From positions 1 to 21,214 of the forward strand of contig SKPV01000140.1 in the NCBI GenBank assembly GCA_007119345.1: 21,214 bases of DNA, written 5' to 3'. Below are positions 13,366-21,085 of the stretch, one piece after another (the stretch's first letter is position 1; each line of letters starts with the position of its first letter). The stretch is from Halovivax sp. Its GTDB lineage: Archaea > Halobacteriota > Halobacteria > Halobacteriales > Natrialbaceae. A program made the position numbers and the translations under genes. Under the pieces are notes generated by a model, which ran no database searches, was not told where the DNA came from, and saw nothing but the letters and a program-made list of their open reading frames with translations.

Positions 13366-14145
13366 TCAGTCGGCGTGCCCGTCGAGCCGATCGCGAATCG
13401 CCGCCAGGTACTCCGCCGGCTCGTATCCCAGACGACCGATCCAGACGTCCTGGTAGGAGGGGTGCAGGATCGGTAGCAGCCGGACGTCCAGCCTCTCACA
13501 GCGCGTCGGGGAGAGGACGACGTCCAGAAAGCCCGACCCCTCCAGATCGTCGAGCGTACGGCCGTCGGCCGCGAGGACGGTCGTCGTCGCGTGCTTCCCG
13601 GTCGCGAGGACGACGTCGGGCTCGACGGTCTCGAGTTCGGTCACCAGGTGCTCGCGACAGTTCGCCCGTTCCGCGGCGGTCGGCTCGCGGTTCGTCGTCG
13701 GGTCGTCGGGATCGGCTGGAAAGCACTTCACCGCGTTGGTGTAGTAGGCCTCCTCGTCGTAGCCGACGGCGGCGAGCATCGATCGAATCCGGCGCCCCGA
13801 GTGGCGGGCCGTGTAGGCCATCCCGGTCCAGTTTCCGCCCTTCCACCGGTCGGCCTCGGGAGTCCCTGCCCCGGGCGCCTCGCCGACCACGAAGACCGAG
13901 GCGTCGAGCGGGCCGGTTCCCCACGAGATGCGCTCGCGACACTCGACGAGGGCCGGGCAGCGCTCGCAGCCGTCGTCGAGGACGTGGCGGCGCTCGGGGA
14001 AGGCGGGATCGGCGGCCGCGTCGGAGGGGGCGCTGGTTGCGGCGGCGCGGTCGGCGGCCGCGTCGGTGGGATCGGCGGCCGCGTCGGTGGGATCGGCGGC
14101 CGCGTCGGTGGGATCGGCGGCCGTATCGGAGGAGTCGGCGGGCAC
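13366..14145 (-). CDS. udg: Uracil-DNA glycosylase, type 4-like with Fe-S cysteines
   Basis: The conserved body starts at about residue 55 of the chosen model. C60 and C63 (GCERCPALVEC), C141 (TNAVKC) and C163 (RANCREHL) match the four [4Fe-4S] ligands of family 4 glycosylases. GEAPG (88-92) and LPILHPS (224-230) are the catalytic motifs. The enzyme removes uracil from DNA to start base excision repair of deaminated cytosines. The N-terminal 50 residues are low-complexity, with 7-residue DPTDAAA repeats. The start is uncertain: GTG 14145 is used here (259 residues). The ATG at 14295 is unlikely because it would overlap the start codon and promoter of the divergent lipoprotein gene. Confidence 0.88.
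   Translation of the reverse strand: MPADSSDTAADPTDAAADPTDAAADPTDAAADRAAATSAPSDAAADPAFPERRHVLDDGCERCPALVECRERISWGTGPLDASVFVVGEAPGAGTPEADRWKGGNWTGMAYTARHSGRRIRSMLAAVGYDEEAYYTNAVKCFPADPDDPTTNREPTAAERANCREHLVTELETVEPDVVLATGKHATTTVLAADGRTLDDLEGSGFLDVVLSPTRCERLDVRLLPILHPSYQDVWIGRLGYEPAEYLAAIRDRLDGHAD
14049..14132 (-). repeat. Four 21-bp tandem repeats in the uracil-DNA glycosylase gene
   Basis: Units at 14049, 14070, 14091 and 14112 have the plus-strand core GATCGGCGGCCGCGTCGGTGG; two are identical. They encode a heptapeptide repeat (D-P-T-D-A-A-A) near the N-terminus, ahead of the conserved catalytic domain. Confidence 0.9.
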
Positions 14146-14263
14146 GGCACGACGAAGGGCGTGCCCGCGCAAGGGCGTATCGGTCTCCGCCGCGGACGGC
14201 GGCGCGCGAGCGGCGGTCGTGACGATCAGCGAAGCTGCAACCGGGATTTCACCGTCGGGAAAA

Positions 14264-14272
14264 CAGTTAAGC
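14264..14272 (+). promoter_or_regulatory. TATA-like element of the Tat lipoprotein gene
   Basis: CAGTTAAGC is centred 26 bp before the ATG at 14294. Its presence argues that the divergent glycosylase gene does not start at 14295. Confidence 0.45.
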
Positions 14273-14293
14273 GAACGGGCCGTACGATCGGTC

Positions 14294-15523
14294 ATGCAAC
14301 CGCTGAACCGGAGACGGGCCCTCCGCCTGCTGGGTGCCGGTGCGGGCGTCTCGCTCGCCGGGTGTCTCGGCGAATCGGATCCCGGCGGCGGAGCCGACGG
14401 CGGCGCGGGCGACGGCGGACTCGAGGTCGACGTCTTCCAGGCCGGAGCGACCGCCTCCCGGCCCCCGTGGGCCGAGGTCGGCGATCGCGTCGGATTCGTC
14501 CGGGTCATCGAATCCCTGGATGACGTGCCCCTGTTCGCCACCGCGGACGACGGTGACGACGGCGATGGGGGGCCTCGGCCGCCCGAGGACCTCGTCGAGT
14601 GGTTCGAGGAGACCGACTTCGAGGCGTCCGTCGTGGTCTCCGTCCAGACGGCCGCGCCGAACGCGTGCTACCGCGAGCTCGAGATCGACGACGTCGGGAC
14701 CGAGACGGTCACGTTCGCGGCCGACGACGACGAAGGCGACGGCGTCGAGCGGATCGAGGCGATCACGGGAACCGCCGCGGCCGTCGACGTGCGCGAGGAC
14801 GAGGCGGAAGGGTGCGCGCAGGTCGAGACCTACCCCGCGGCGTACGTCCGCGTGACGGGCGAGGACCTCCCGTCGGCGGCCGCGTTCACGATCACGAACG
14901 GGTGGGGAGACGCGGGCGAGGTCCGCTCGGACGAGGCGCCGATCCGCCCCGACGACCTGGCCGGCTACGTCGAACCGCCCCACGATCCCCAGAACGTGCC
15001 CGCGGCCCTCGAGTGCGATGACGAGGCGTTCGAGCGGCTCCCCGCGACGGGAGACGACGAGGTCGCGTGGGGCGAGACCGTCGACGACGACGGCGACTCC
15101 GTCTTCGCGATGCGCGTGGAGAATCCCCAGTACGACGGCGACGCGGACGACGTCGACCGCGCGCTCGCGTTCGAGCGCGGCGACGAGGTGCGGATCGCGC
15201 TGCGCAACGTCTCGGACGACCGGCAGTCGACCGGAAATCGGCACAAGTACAACCTCGAGATCTTGACCGAGGACGGGTGGGAGGACGTCCGCGGCGCGGA
15301 CCCGGACGCCCGGATCGGCTACACGGACGAGGGGTTGCTCCACCCGCCAGGCCGGGGCTTCGAGTGGACGTTCGAGCTGAGCGAGGAGGGCCTCGTCGAG
15401 GGGCACGCCCACGAGGACGCCGTCCGCGTCTGTCCCGACCTGCACCCCGGCCGCTATCGGTTCCGCTTCTGGAGCGTCGCGGGCGCCGACTCGATCGCCG
15501 TCGCCTTCGACCTCGTGGCGTGA
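14294..15523 (+). CDS. Tat-exported lipoprotein, function unknown
   Basis: The 409-residue protein opens with a Tat signal (NRRRALRLLGAGAGVSLAG) ending in a lipobox LAGC, with C24 the predicted lipidated residue, so it should be anchored on the outer face of the cell membrane. A short Gly/Asp-rich linker follows. Residues about 45-215 form a domain with two possible disulfide cysteines (NACYRE and EGCAQVE). Residues about 255-409 look like a beta-sandwich (GDEVRIALRNVSD, KYNLEILTEDGWEDV, YRFRFWSVAGADSIAVAFDLVA), similar in style to extracellular Ig-like domains. No enzyme motif is seen. The start at 14294 is fixed by the Tat signal and the TATA-like element 26 bp upstream. It may be cotranscribed with the small membrane protein 82 bp downstream, though that gene has its own promoter-like element. 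Confidence 0.88.
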   Translation: MQPLNRRRALRLLGAGAGVSLAGCLGESDPGGGADGGAGDGGLEVDVFQAGATASRPPWAEVGDRVGFVRVIESLDDVPLFATADDGDDGDGGPRPPEDLVEWFEETDFEASVVVSVQTAAPNACYRELEIDDVGTETVTFAADDDEGDGVERIEAITGTAAAVDVREDEAEGCAQVETYPAAYVRVTGEDLPSAAAFTITNGWGDAGEVRSDEAPIRPDDLAGYVEPPHDPQNVPAALECDDEAFERLPATGDDEVAWGETVDDDGDSVFAMRVENPQYDGDADDVDRALAFERGDEVRIALRNVSDDRQSTGNRHKYNLEILTEDGWEDVRGADPDARIGYTDEGLLHPPGRGFEWTFELSEEGLVEGHAHEDAVRVCPDLHPGRYRFRFWSVAGADSIAVAFDLVA

Positions 15524-15575
15524 GTGCGACCCCGCCGGCGACGGCGCTCGGGGTCGCGTCGCCGGCCCCGACACC

Positions 15576-15581
15576 GTTATC
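15576..15581 (+). promoter_or_regulatory. TATA-like element of the small membrane protein gene
   Basis: GTTATC is centred about 28 bp before the ATG at 15606. Confidence 0.35.
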
Positions 15582-15605
15582 GGGCTCGATCGTCTGGAGA
15601 ACCCC

Positions 15606-15848
15606 ATGACGTCGTTCGGCTCCGATCTCCTCGTGGAACTGCTCGCGCTCGCATCCTACGTCCTGCTCGCCGCGGCGCTGACGGCGGCCGGGCTCCTCGC
15701 CGAGTATGCCAGCCTCCAGCAGGTTGCCGGCGGCGACCTCGTACTCGCGGCCTGGTTCGCCGCGATTGGCGGGCTGTTGCTGTACGCCGGCGTGTACGTC
15801 GTGGGCTACCGGAAGCTCGCCGCGCGGACGCTCTCGGCTGCGACCTGA
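15606..15848 (+). CDS. Small two-helix membrane protein
   Basis: The 80-residue protein has two clear membrane segments, at about 9-31 (VELLALASYVLLAAALTAAG) and about 44-66 (LVLAAWFAAIGGLLLYAGVY), joined by a short polar loop (EYASLQQVAGGD). The end is basic (GYRKLAARTLSAAT), placing both ends on the cytoplasmic side. I recognise no named family. It lies 120 bp before ileS on the same strand; each has a promoter-like element, so cotranscription is possible but not needed. Confidence 0.75.
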   Translation: MTSFGSDLLVELLALASYVLLAAALTAAGLLAEYASLQQVAGGDLVLAAWFAAIGGLLLYAGVYVVGYRKLAARTLSAAT

Positions 15849-15939
15849 TCGATCCTCGGGCGGCCGCCCGACGCCCTCGCGGGTCCCGCCCGCATCCCTC
15901 ACCCGGCGTCAGACAGCCGCGTCTGCCACACCGATTGCT

Positions 15940-15947
15940 CTTTACTG
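15940..15947 (+). promoter_or_regulatory. TATA-like element of ileS
   Basis: CTTTACTG is centred 26 bp before the ATG at 15969. Confidence 0.45.
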
Positions 15948-15968
15948 TCGGAGCCACTTCCGCCAGGT

Positions 15969-18900
15969 ATGACCCGCTTCGGCGAGGTGGCCGACGAATA
16001 CGAGCCCCACGCGCTCGAGGAGGACGTCTTCGAGTACTGGGACGACGTCGACGCCTACGAGCAGACCAGAGCGCACCGCGCGGACGGGGAGTCCTTCTTC
16101 TTCGTCGACGGGCCGCCGTACACCTCCGGCGCGGCCCACATGGGAACGACCTGGAACAAGACCCTGAAGGACGTCTACATCCGCTACCTGCGAATGTGCG
16201 GCTACGACGTCACCGACCGGCCGGGTTACGACATGCACGGCCTGCCGATCGAGACCCGGGTCGAGGAGCAACTCGACTTCGAGAACAAGAAGGACATCGA
16301 GGCGTTCGGCGAGCAGAACTTCATCGACGAGTGCAAGGCCTACGCCGAGGAGCAACTCGAGGGGCTCCAGGACGACTTCCGGGACTTCGGCGTCTGGATG
16401 GACTGGGAGAACCCGTACAAGACGGTCTCGCCGGAGTACATGGAGGCCGCCTGGTGGGGTTTCGCGAAGGCCGCCGAACGCGGGCTGGTCGAGAAGGGCC
16501 ACCGCTCGATCAGCCAGTGTCCCCGCTGCGAGACGGCGATCGCCAACAACGAGGTCGAGTACGAGGACGTCGAGGATCCCTCGATCTACGTCACGTTCGA
16601 CCTCGAAGACCGGGAGGGCGCGCTCGTCGCCTGGACCACCACGCCGTGGACCGTCCCCGCGAACACGTTCGTCGCCGTCGATCCCGAGGGCGAGTACGTG
16701 GGCGTCAGGGCCGAGAAAGGCGGTGACGAGGAGCGGCTCTACCTCGGCGCCCCAAAGGTTGAGGAGGTTCTGAAGGAAGGACGCTACGACGACTACGAAA
16801 TTGTCGAGGAGCTGCGCGGCGAGGAACTCATCGGCTGGGCCTACGAGCACCCGCTGGCCGAGGAGGTGCCCGACGCCCCCGACCACGAGGGCGCCCACGA
16901 GGTCTACGCCGCCGACTACGTCGAGGTCGGCGGGGACGGCACAGGCCTCGTCCACTCCGCGCCCGGCCACGGCGAGGAGGACTTCCTGCGCGGGCGCGAG
17001 CTCGGCTTCCCCATCTTCTGTCCCGTCGGCAGCGACGGCGTCTACACGGCGGAGGGCGGCGCGTACGAGGGCCAGTTCGTCAAAGAGGCCGACGAGGAGA
17101 TCACGGCCGACCTCGACGCGGCCGGCAACCTGCTCGCGTCGGGCACGGTGACCCACAGCTACGGCCACTGCTGGCGCTGTGACACCGGCATCCTCCAGAT
17201 CGTCACCGACCAATGGTTCATCACCATCACCGACGTCAAAGACGAGCTGCTCGCCAACATCGAGGACAGCGAGTGGTACCCCGGCTGGGCCCGCGACAAC
17301 CGGTTCCGGGACTTCGTCGAGGAGGCGCCCGACTGGAACGTCTCCCGCCAGCGCTACTGGGGCATCCCGCTACCGGTGTGGACCCCGGAGGGGGCGGACG
17401 ACGTCGACGCCGACGACGACATGATCGTGATCGGCACTCGCGAGGAGCTCGCAGCGCGCGTCGACCAGGACGTCGATCCCGCGGCGGTCGACCTCCACAA
17501 GGACACGGTCGACGAGCTCACGATCACCGAGAACGGGACGACCTACACCCGCGTGCCGGACGTGTTCGACGTCTGGTTCGACTCCTCGGTGGCGTCGCTC
17601 GGGACGATCGGCTACCCGTCCGAGGAAGACGACTTCGAGGAGCTCTGGCCCGCGGACCTCATCATCGAAGCCCACGACCAGACCCGCGGCTGGTTCTGGT
17701 CCCAGCTCGGGATGGGCACCACCGCGCTCGGCGAGATCCCCTACGAGACGGTCCTGATGCACGGCTTCGCCCAGATGCCCGACGGCCGGGCGATGTCGAA
17801 ATCCAAGGACATCCTCGTCGACCCTCACGAGGCCATCGACGAGCACGGCCGCGACGTCATGCGCATGTTCCTGCTGTCGAACAACCCGCAGGGCGACGAC
17901 ATGCGCTTCTCGTGGGAGGGCATGGAGACGATGGAGCGACACCTCCGCACGCTGTGGAACGTGTTCCGCTTCCCGCTGCCGTACATGCGGCTGGACGGCT
18001 ACGATCCGTCCGAAACCACGCTCGAGGACGTCGACGATAGCGCGGAGCGTAGCTCCGCGAATGGTCGATCGGCGGAGCCGCGAGAGACGGACCTCGAGCT
18101 CGTCGACGAGTGGGTGCTCGCCCGCCTCCAGTCGACGAAGGCCGAGATGACCGCCCACTTCGAGGAGTTCCGCCAGGACCGCGCGCTCGACGCCTTGGTC
18201 GAGTTCGTCGTCGAGGACGTCTCCCGCTTTTACGTCCAGGCGGTCCGCGAGCGGATGTGGGAGGAAGCCGACAGCCCCTCGAAGACGGCCGCCTACGCCA
18301 CGATCTACCGCGTCCTCCGGGAGAGCGCGGTCCTGCTCGCCCCGTACGCGCCCTTCGTCTCCGAGGAGCTCTACGGCACCCTTACCGGCGACAGCGGCTT
18401 CGACACGGTCCACATGGAAGACTGGCCCGAGGTCGAGGAGTACTGGGAAGACGAAGAACTCGAGGAGGACGTCACCCTCCTGCGTGCGATCGAAGAGAGC
18501 GGCGCCAACGCCCGCCAGCAGGCGGGTCGCAAGCTCCGCTGGCCCGTCCCGCGCGTGGTCGTGGCGGCCGACGACGAGCGCCTCGCCGACGCGGTTCGCC
18601 GGCACGGCGACCTCCTGGCCGAGCGGCTCAACGCCCGCGAGATCCAACTCGTCGCCCCCGACGAGCGCTGGGGCGAGCTCGCCTACAGCGCCGAGGCGGA
18701 CATGAGCGTCCTCGGACCCGCCTTCGGCGACCGCGCCGGGCGAGTCATGAACGCGCTCAACGAGGCCCGGATCGACGAGCCGACCCTGCAAGCGCTCGAA
18801 TCGGCCGTCGAGGACGTTCTCGAGGACGAGGAATCGCTCGACGACGAGATGGTATCGTTCGTCACCGAGACGCCCGAGGGCGTCGCCGGCTCCGCGGTCG

Positions 18901-19235
18901 CCGTCGAGGGCGACGAGCGCGGCGTCGTCTACGTCGACGCCTCCCTCACCGCCGACATCGAGAGCGAGGGCTACGCCCGCGAGGTGATCCGCCGCGTCCA
19001 GGAGATGCGCAAGGAGCTCGACCTCGACGTCGAGGAGCGCATCGCGCTGGAGGTCTCGATCGACGACGACCGCGTCGCCGACCTCGTCCGCGAGCGCGAG
19101 GACCTGATCCGCGAGGAGGTCCGCGCCGACGAGCTGGGCGGCGTCGAGGACGGTCACCGCCGGGAGTGGGACGTCGACGGCGTGACGGTGGCGCTGGCGA
19201 TCGAGCCGCTGGCGACCGCCGAGGCGTCGGACTGA
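15969..19235 (+). CDS. ileS: Isoleucyl-tRNA synthetase
   Basis: The 1088-residue class I synthetase charges tRNA-Ile in the cytoplasm. The ATP-site HIGH motif appears as HMGT (57-60, in SGAAHMGTTWNK), the form usual in archaeal IleRS. The KMSKS motif is MSKSK at 609-613 (GRAMSKSKDILVDP). The editing (CP1) domain lies between, at about 190-385, with WTTTPWTVPANTF as its conserved entry. Metal-binding CxxC pairs are C184/C187 (CPRCETAI) and C401/C404 (CWRCDTGI). The helical anticodon-binding domain begins near 710 (VDEWVLARLQ), followed by the C-terminal archaeal extension. An unusual stretch, residues about 691-706 (SAERSSANGRSAEPRE), lies between catalytic and anticodon domains over a DNA palindrome. 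The gene has its own TATA-like element and no obvious terminator hairpin. Confidence 0.98.
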   Translation: MTRFGEVADEYEPHALEEDVFEYWDDVDAYEQTRAHRADGESFFFVDGPPYTSGAAHMGTTWNKTLKDVYIRYLRMCGYDVTDRPGYDMHGLPIETRVEEQLDFENKKDIEAFGEQNFIDECKAYAEEQLEGLQDDFRDFGVWMDWENPYKTVSPEYMEAAWWGFAKAAERGLVEKGHRSISQCPRCETAIANNEVEYEDVEDPSIYVTFDLEDREGALVAWTTTPWTVPANTFVAVDPEGEYVGVRAEKGGDEERLYLGAPKVEEVLKEGRYDDYEIVEELRGEELIGWAYEHPLAEEVPDAPDHEGAHEVYAADYVEVGGDGTGLVHSAPGHGEEDFLRGRELGFPIFCPVGSDGVYTAEGGAYEGQFVKEADEEITADLDAAGNLLASGTVTHSYGHCWRCDTGILQIVTDQWFITITDVKDELLANIEDSEWYPGWARDNRFRDFVEEAPDWNVSRQRYWGIPLPVWTPEGADDVDADDDMIVIGTREELAARVDQDVDPAAVDLHKDTVDELTITENGTTYTRVPDVFDVWFDSSVASLGTIGYPSEEDDFEELWPADLIIEAHDQTRGWFWSQLGMGTTALGEIPYETVLMHGFAQMPDGRAMSKSKDILVDPHEAIDEHGRDVMRMFLLSNNPQGDDMRFSWEGMETMERHLRTLWNVFRFPLPYMRLDGYDPSETTLEDVDDSAERSSANGRSAEPRETDLELVDEWVLARLQSTKAEMTAHFEEFRQDRALDALVEFVVEDVSRFYVQAVRERMWEEADSPSKTAAYATIYRVLRESAVLLAPYAPFVSEELYGTLTGDSGFDTVHMEDWPEVEEYWEDEELEEDVTLLRAIEESGANARQQAGRKLRWPVPRVVVAADDERLADAVRRHGDLLAERLNAREIQLVAPDERWGELAYSAEADMSVLGPAFGDRAGRVMNALNEARIDEPTLQALESAVEDVLEDEESLDDEMVSFVTETPEGVAGSAVAVEGDERGVVYVDASLTADIESEGYAREVIRRVQEMRKELDLDVEERIALEVSIDDDRVADLVREREDLIREEVRADELGGVEDGHRREWDVDGVTVALAIEPLATAEASD
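18041..18059. repeat. Palindrome inside ileS
   Basis: CGCGGAGC and GCTCCGCG form a perfect 8-bp inverted repeat around GTA. A further half-copy, GCGGAGCCGCGAG, lies about 15 bp downstream. The surrounding 48 bp (18039-18086) encode the linker SAERSSANGRSAEPRE, which has a composition unlike the acidic protein around it. Confidence 0.7.
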
Positions 19236-19438
19236 GACGGAGCGGTATTTCCGCATCGACGACGAGACGGCGCGAGCGGGCGCCACTCGGCGTCGCGATC
19301 GCGGCGTCGAACGGACGCGTTCCGGACCGGGCGCGCGGTTTCGTCCCGTACGCGGGGGTCCGACGAGCGCGTCGTCGGGGGTCTCGATCCGAACCCCGCC
19401 TGAAGTCGGTCGATCCTCGTAACCCCGGACGGCCGACC

Positions 19439-19552
19439 CTACGAGAGGAGTTTTAAGAGGACGAGGACGATCAGGAGGACGATCAGGAACGCGAAGAGAG
19501 ATCTGATCACGGGAACGAACAGAACGAATTCGTGCGCTGCTGGGACCGGCAT
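19439..19552 (-). CDS. 37-residue membrane microprotein
   Basis: A short open frame from ATG 19552 to TAG 19439 encodes MPVPAAHEFVLFVPVIRS followed by LFAFLIVLLIVLVLLKLLS. The second half is one continuous hydrophobic helix of Leu, Ile and Val ending at a lysine, so it should be a single-pass membrane peptide. An AT-rich GATTTTGCC on the minus strand is centred about 28 bp upstream, as for other genes here. It occupies the otherwise empty region between ileS and the DUF4382 gene. Small hydrophobic proteins of this kind are often missed in annotation. The function is unknown, and a chance open frame remains possible. Confidence 0.5.
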   Translation of the reverse strand: MPVPAAHEFVLFVPVIRSLFAFLIVLLIVLVLLKLLS

Positions 19553-19580
19553 CGTCGGGAGAATTTCGGTCGGCCGGCAA

Positions 19581-19645
19581 AATCGTTGCGGCCGCGCCTC
19601 GTCCGGAGATCGACCGAGAAGATCGTCGCGGCCGCGCCTCGTCCG
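19581..19645. repeat. Direct repeat, 40-bp spacing
   Basis: GCGGCCGCGCCTCGTCCGG, preceded by ATCGT(T/C), occurs within 19581-19605 and again within 19621-19645, exactly 40 bp apart, just downstream of the DUF4382 gene. Confidence 0.7.
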
Positions 19646-19665
19646 GGAGCCGAGTCGCGGTTACC

Positions 19666-20328
19666 TCACTCCTCGCCCTCGTAGCTCACCTTCGTTCCGC
19701 TGGCGACGGGCTGGAGGAGGTACTCGTCGGTCCGGCCGCGGCGGACCGGGGTGAAGTCGGCGAGGAACGTCGTCCGCTCGTCCTCGCGAATCTCGAAGCG
19801 CTCGTTGAACTGCAACGGCGCCTCCCCGGACGTCGAGACGGTCGCCGGCTCGCCGTCCTCGAGGACGCCCTCGACGCCGCTGACGTCGAGCTGGAGGTAC
19901 TCGTACTCGCCGACGGACAGCTCCCGATCCTCGTCGATCAGCTGCGTCTCCTCGCCCTGTAGCTGGACGAGGTCGGCCTCCTGGGGTTCGTCGAACTCGT
20001 GGTACTCCCTGGCGTCACTCTGATCGACGTCGTCGCCGTCCTGTTCGTCGATCCCGTCGGCGTCGTCGTCGCCGTCGGAATCGTCCTCGCCGTCCGCATC
20101 ATCGTCGTCGCCGTCACCGCGCGGTTTCACCCAGATTCCCTCGATCGTCACGACGCAGGACTCGAAGTCGCCGATGTCGCCGGGCTGGTCGGTGACCTGC
20201 GTCGACAGCGTGCCGGTCCCGCCGTCGCCGCCGAGGCAGCCGGCGAGGCCGACGGTGCTCGCGGTCGCGGCGCCGGCGCTCCATCGGAGGTAATCGCGTC
20301 GTCGCACGGGGATTTTCGAATCTGACAT
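19666..20328 (-). CDS. DUF4382 lipoprotein with Tat signal
   Basis: The 220-residue protein has a Tat-type signal (RRRDYLRWSAGAATASTVGL) and lipobox LAGC with C31 as the lipid anchor. The mature part begins with GTLSTQVTDQPGDIGDFESC, the start of DUF4382, a beta-rich extracellular domain of unknown function found in many secreted archaeal and bacterial proteins. The domain is split by an Asp/Glu/Gly-rich insertion at about 71-105 and resumes with QEADLVQLQGEETQLI and GEYEYLQLDVSGVEG. The acidic run uses few residue types and may be a salt-adapted flexible loop. The ATG at 20328 is supported by a TATA-like CATATACC 28 bp upstream, and a dyad lies just beyond it. Confidence 0.9.
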   Translation of the reverse strand: MSDSKIPVRRRDYLRWSAGAATASTVGLAGCLGGDGGTGTLSTQVTDQPGDIGDFESCVVTIEGIWVKPRGDGDDDDADGEDDSDGDDDADGIDEQDGDDVDQSDAREYHEFDEPQEADLVQLQGEETQLIDEDRELSVGEYEYLQLDVSGVEGVLEDGEPATVSTSGEAPLQFNERFEIREDERTTFLADFTPVRRGRTDEYLLQPVASGTKVSYEGEE

Positions 20329-20351
20329 CGATCCGGCTTCGGTGCTGGGCC

Positions 20352-20360
20352 GGTATATGC
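20352..20360 (-). promoter_or_regulatory. TATA-like element of the DUF4382 gene
   Basis: GCATATACC on the minus strand is centred 28 bp before the ATG at 20328. Confidence 0.5.
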
Positions 20361-20376
20361 TTCCCTGCAGTTCGAG

Positions 20377-20399
20377 GCGTTCGAACGGTTTACGAACGC
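20377..20399. promoter_or_regulatory. Inverted repeat upstream of the DUF4382 promoter
   Basis: GCGTTCG (20377-20383) and CGAACGC (20393-20399) form a 7-bp dyad around a 9-bp spacer. The left arm also belongs to a 10-bp perfect palindrome CGTTCGAACG (20378-20387). The element starts about 20 bp upstream of the TATA-like sequence, a position usual for an archaeal activator site. Confidence 0.4.
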
Positions 20400-20521
20400 T
20401 TCAACCGGATCGGAACGGCGCCCCCTCGCTCGCGGGCGAGGTCGAACGTCGATTTCCGTGTGCTACCCGCCGAACGACGGCGTGTCGACGCTGCAGATCG
20501 GTTCGGCGGGCGCGGTCGGCG

Positions 20522-20872
20522 CTACCCCTTCGGCGTCACGTGGCCGGCGAACGTCTGGAATTCGATCGCGTCGTCGGGCACGTAGAACGTGTCCGTGGCG
20601 AACTCGTAGACGTTCTCCGGCGACTCGCCGCGCCAAACGACGTACGCGAAGTCGCCCTCGACGGTCTCCTGTTCGACCTCGATGGTCGCGTCCGGGGACG
20701 AGAACTCGGCGTAGAAATTCTCGAACATCCCCGCGATCTCCTCGCGACCGCGGAAGGTGGCGAAGTTGGTGACGAGGGCGGCGTCCTCGGCGTAGTCGTC
20801 CATCGTGGCTTCCAGATCCTGGTTCAACATGGCCTCCAGGTGGCGCTCCAGGATCGCGTCGGTAGACGTCAT
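20522..20872 (-). CDS. NTF2/SnoaL-like protein
   Basis: From the ATG at 20872 the protein has 116 residues with the layout of the cone-shaped NTF2-like fold: helix TDAILERHLEAMLNQDLEATMDDYAEDA, strand ALVTNF, FRGREEIAGMFENFYAEF, then beta strands ATIEVEQETVEGDFAYVVWRGE, VYEFATDTFYV and IEFQTFAGHV. Members include polyketide cyclases, isomerases and many uncharacterised ligand-binding proteins; the catalytic residues of any one subgroup cannot be fixed here. An in-frame ATG at 20899 would add nine residues, and the open frame reaches 21094. The shorter start matches the family N-terminus (MTSTDAIL). Confidence 0.85.
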   Translation of the reverse strand: MTSTDAILERHLEAMLNQDLEATMDDYAEDAALVTNFATFRGREEIAGMFENFYAEFSSPDATIEVEQETVEGDFAYVVWRGESPENVYEFATDTFYVPDDAIEFQTFAGHVTPKG

Positions 20873-21085
20873 GAGTGAGCGAGCGACGTTCTCCCACATA
20901 GGAGTTTCTGACGCGCCCCCTCGCGGCTGCGGGCGGGCCGGACCACGGGTCGGCGCCCGGGATCGGGACCGAGCGTCGGGCGTCGGATCGGGTATCGAGT
21001 ATCGAGATCCGGAGCGACGATCCGCGGCCGGGCGCCCCCGCGACCCACAAGGGATTTGCTCGTTCACCGCAGAGAGGGAGTTCAG

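Noticed and set aside
14294..14295. Uracil-DNA glycosylase start at ATG 14295
   Set aside because: It would overlap the start codon of the divergent Tat lipoprotein and put that gene's promoter inside the coding region.
17370..19580. 736-codon minus-strand open frame opposite ileS
   Set aside because: It is antisense to a certain gene and exists because GC-rich third positions remove stops; no domain is recognisable.
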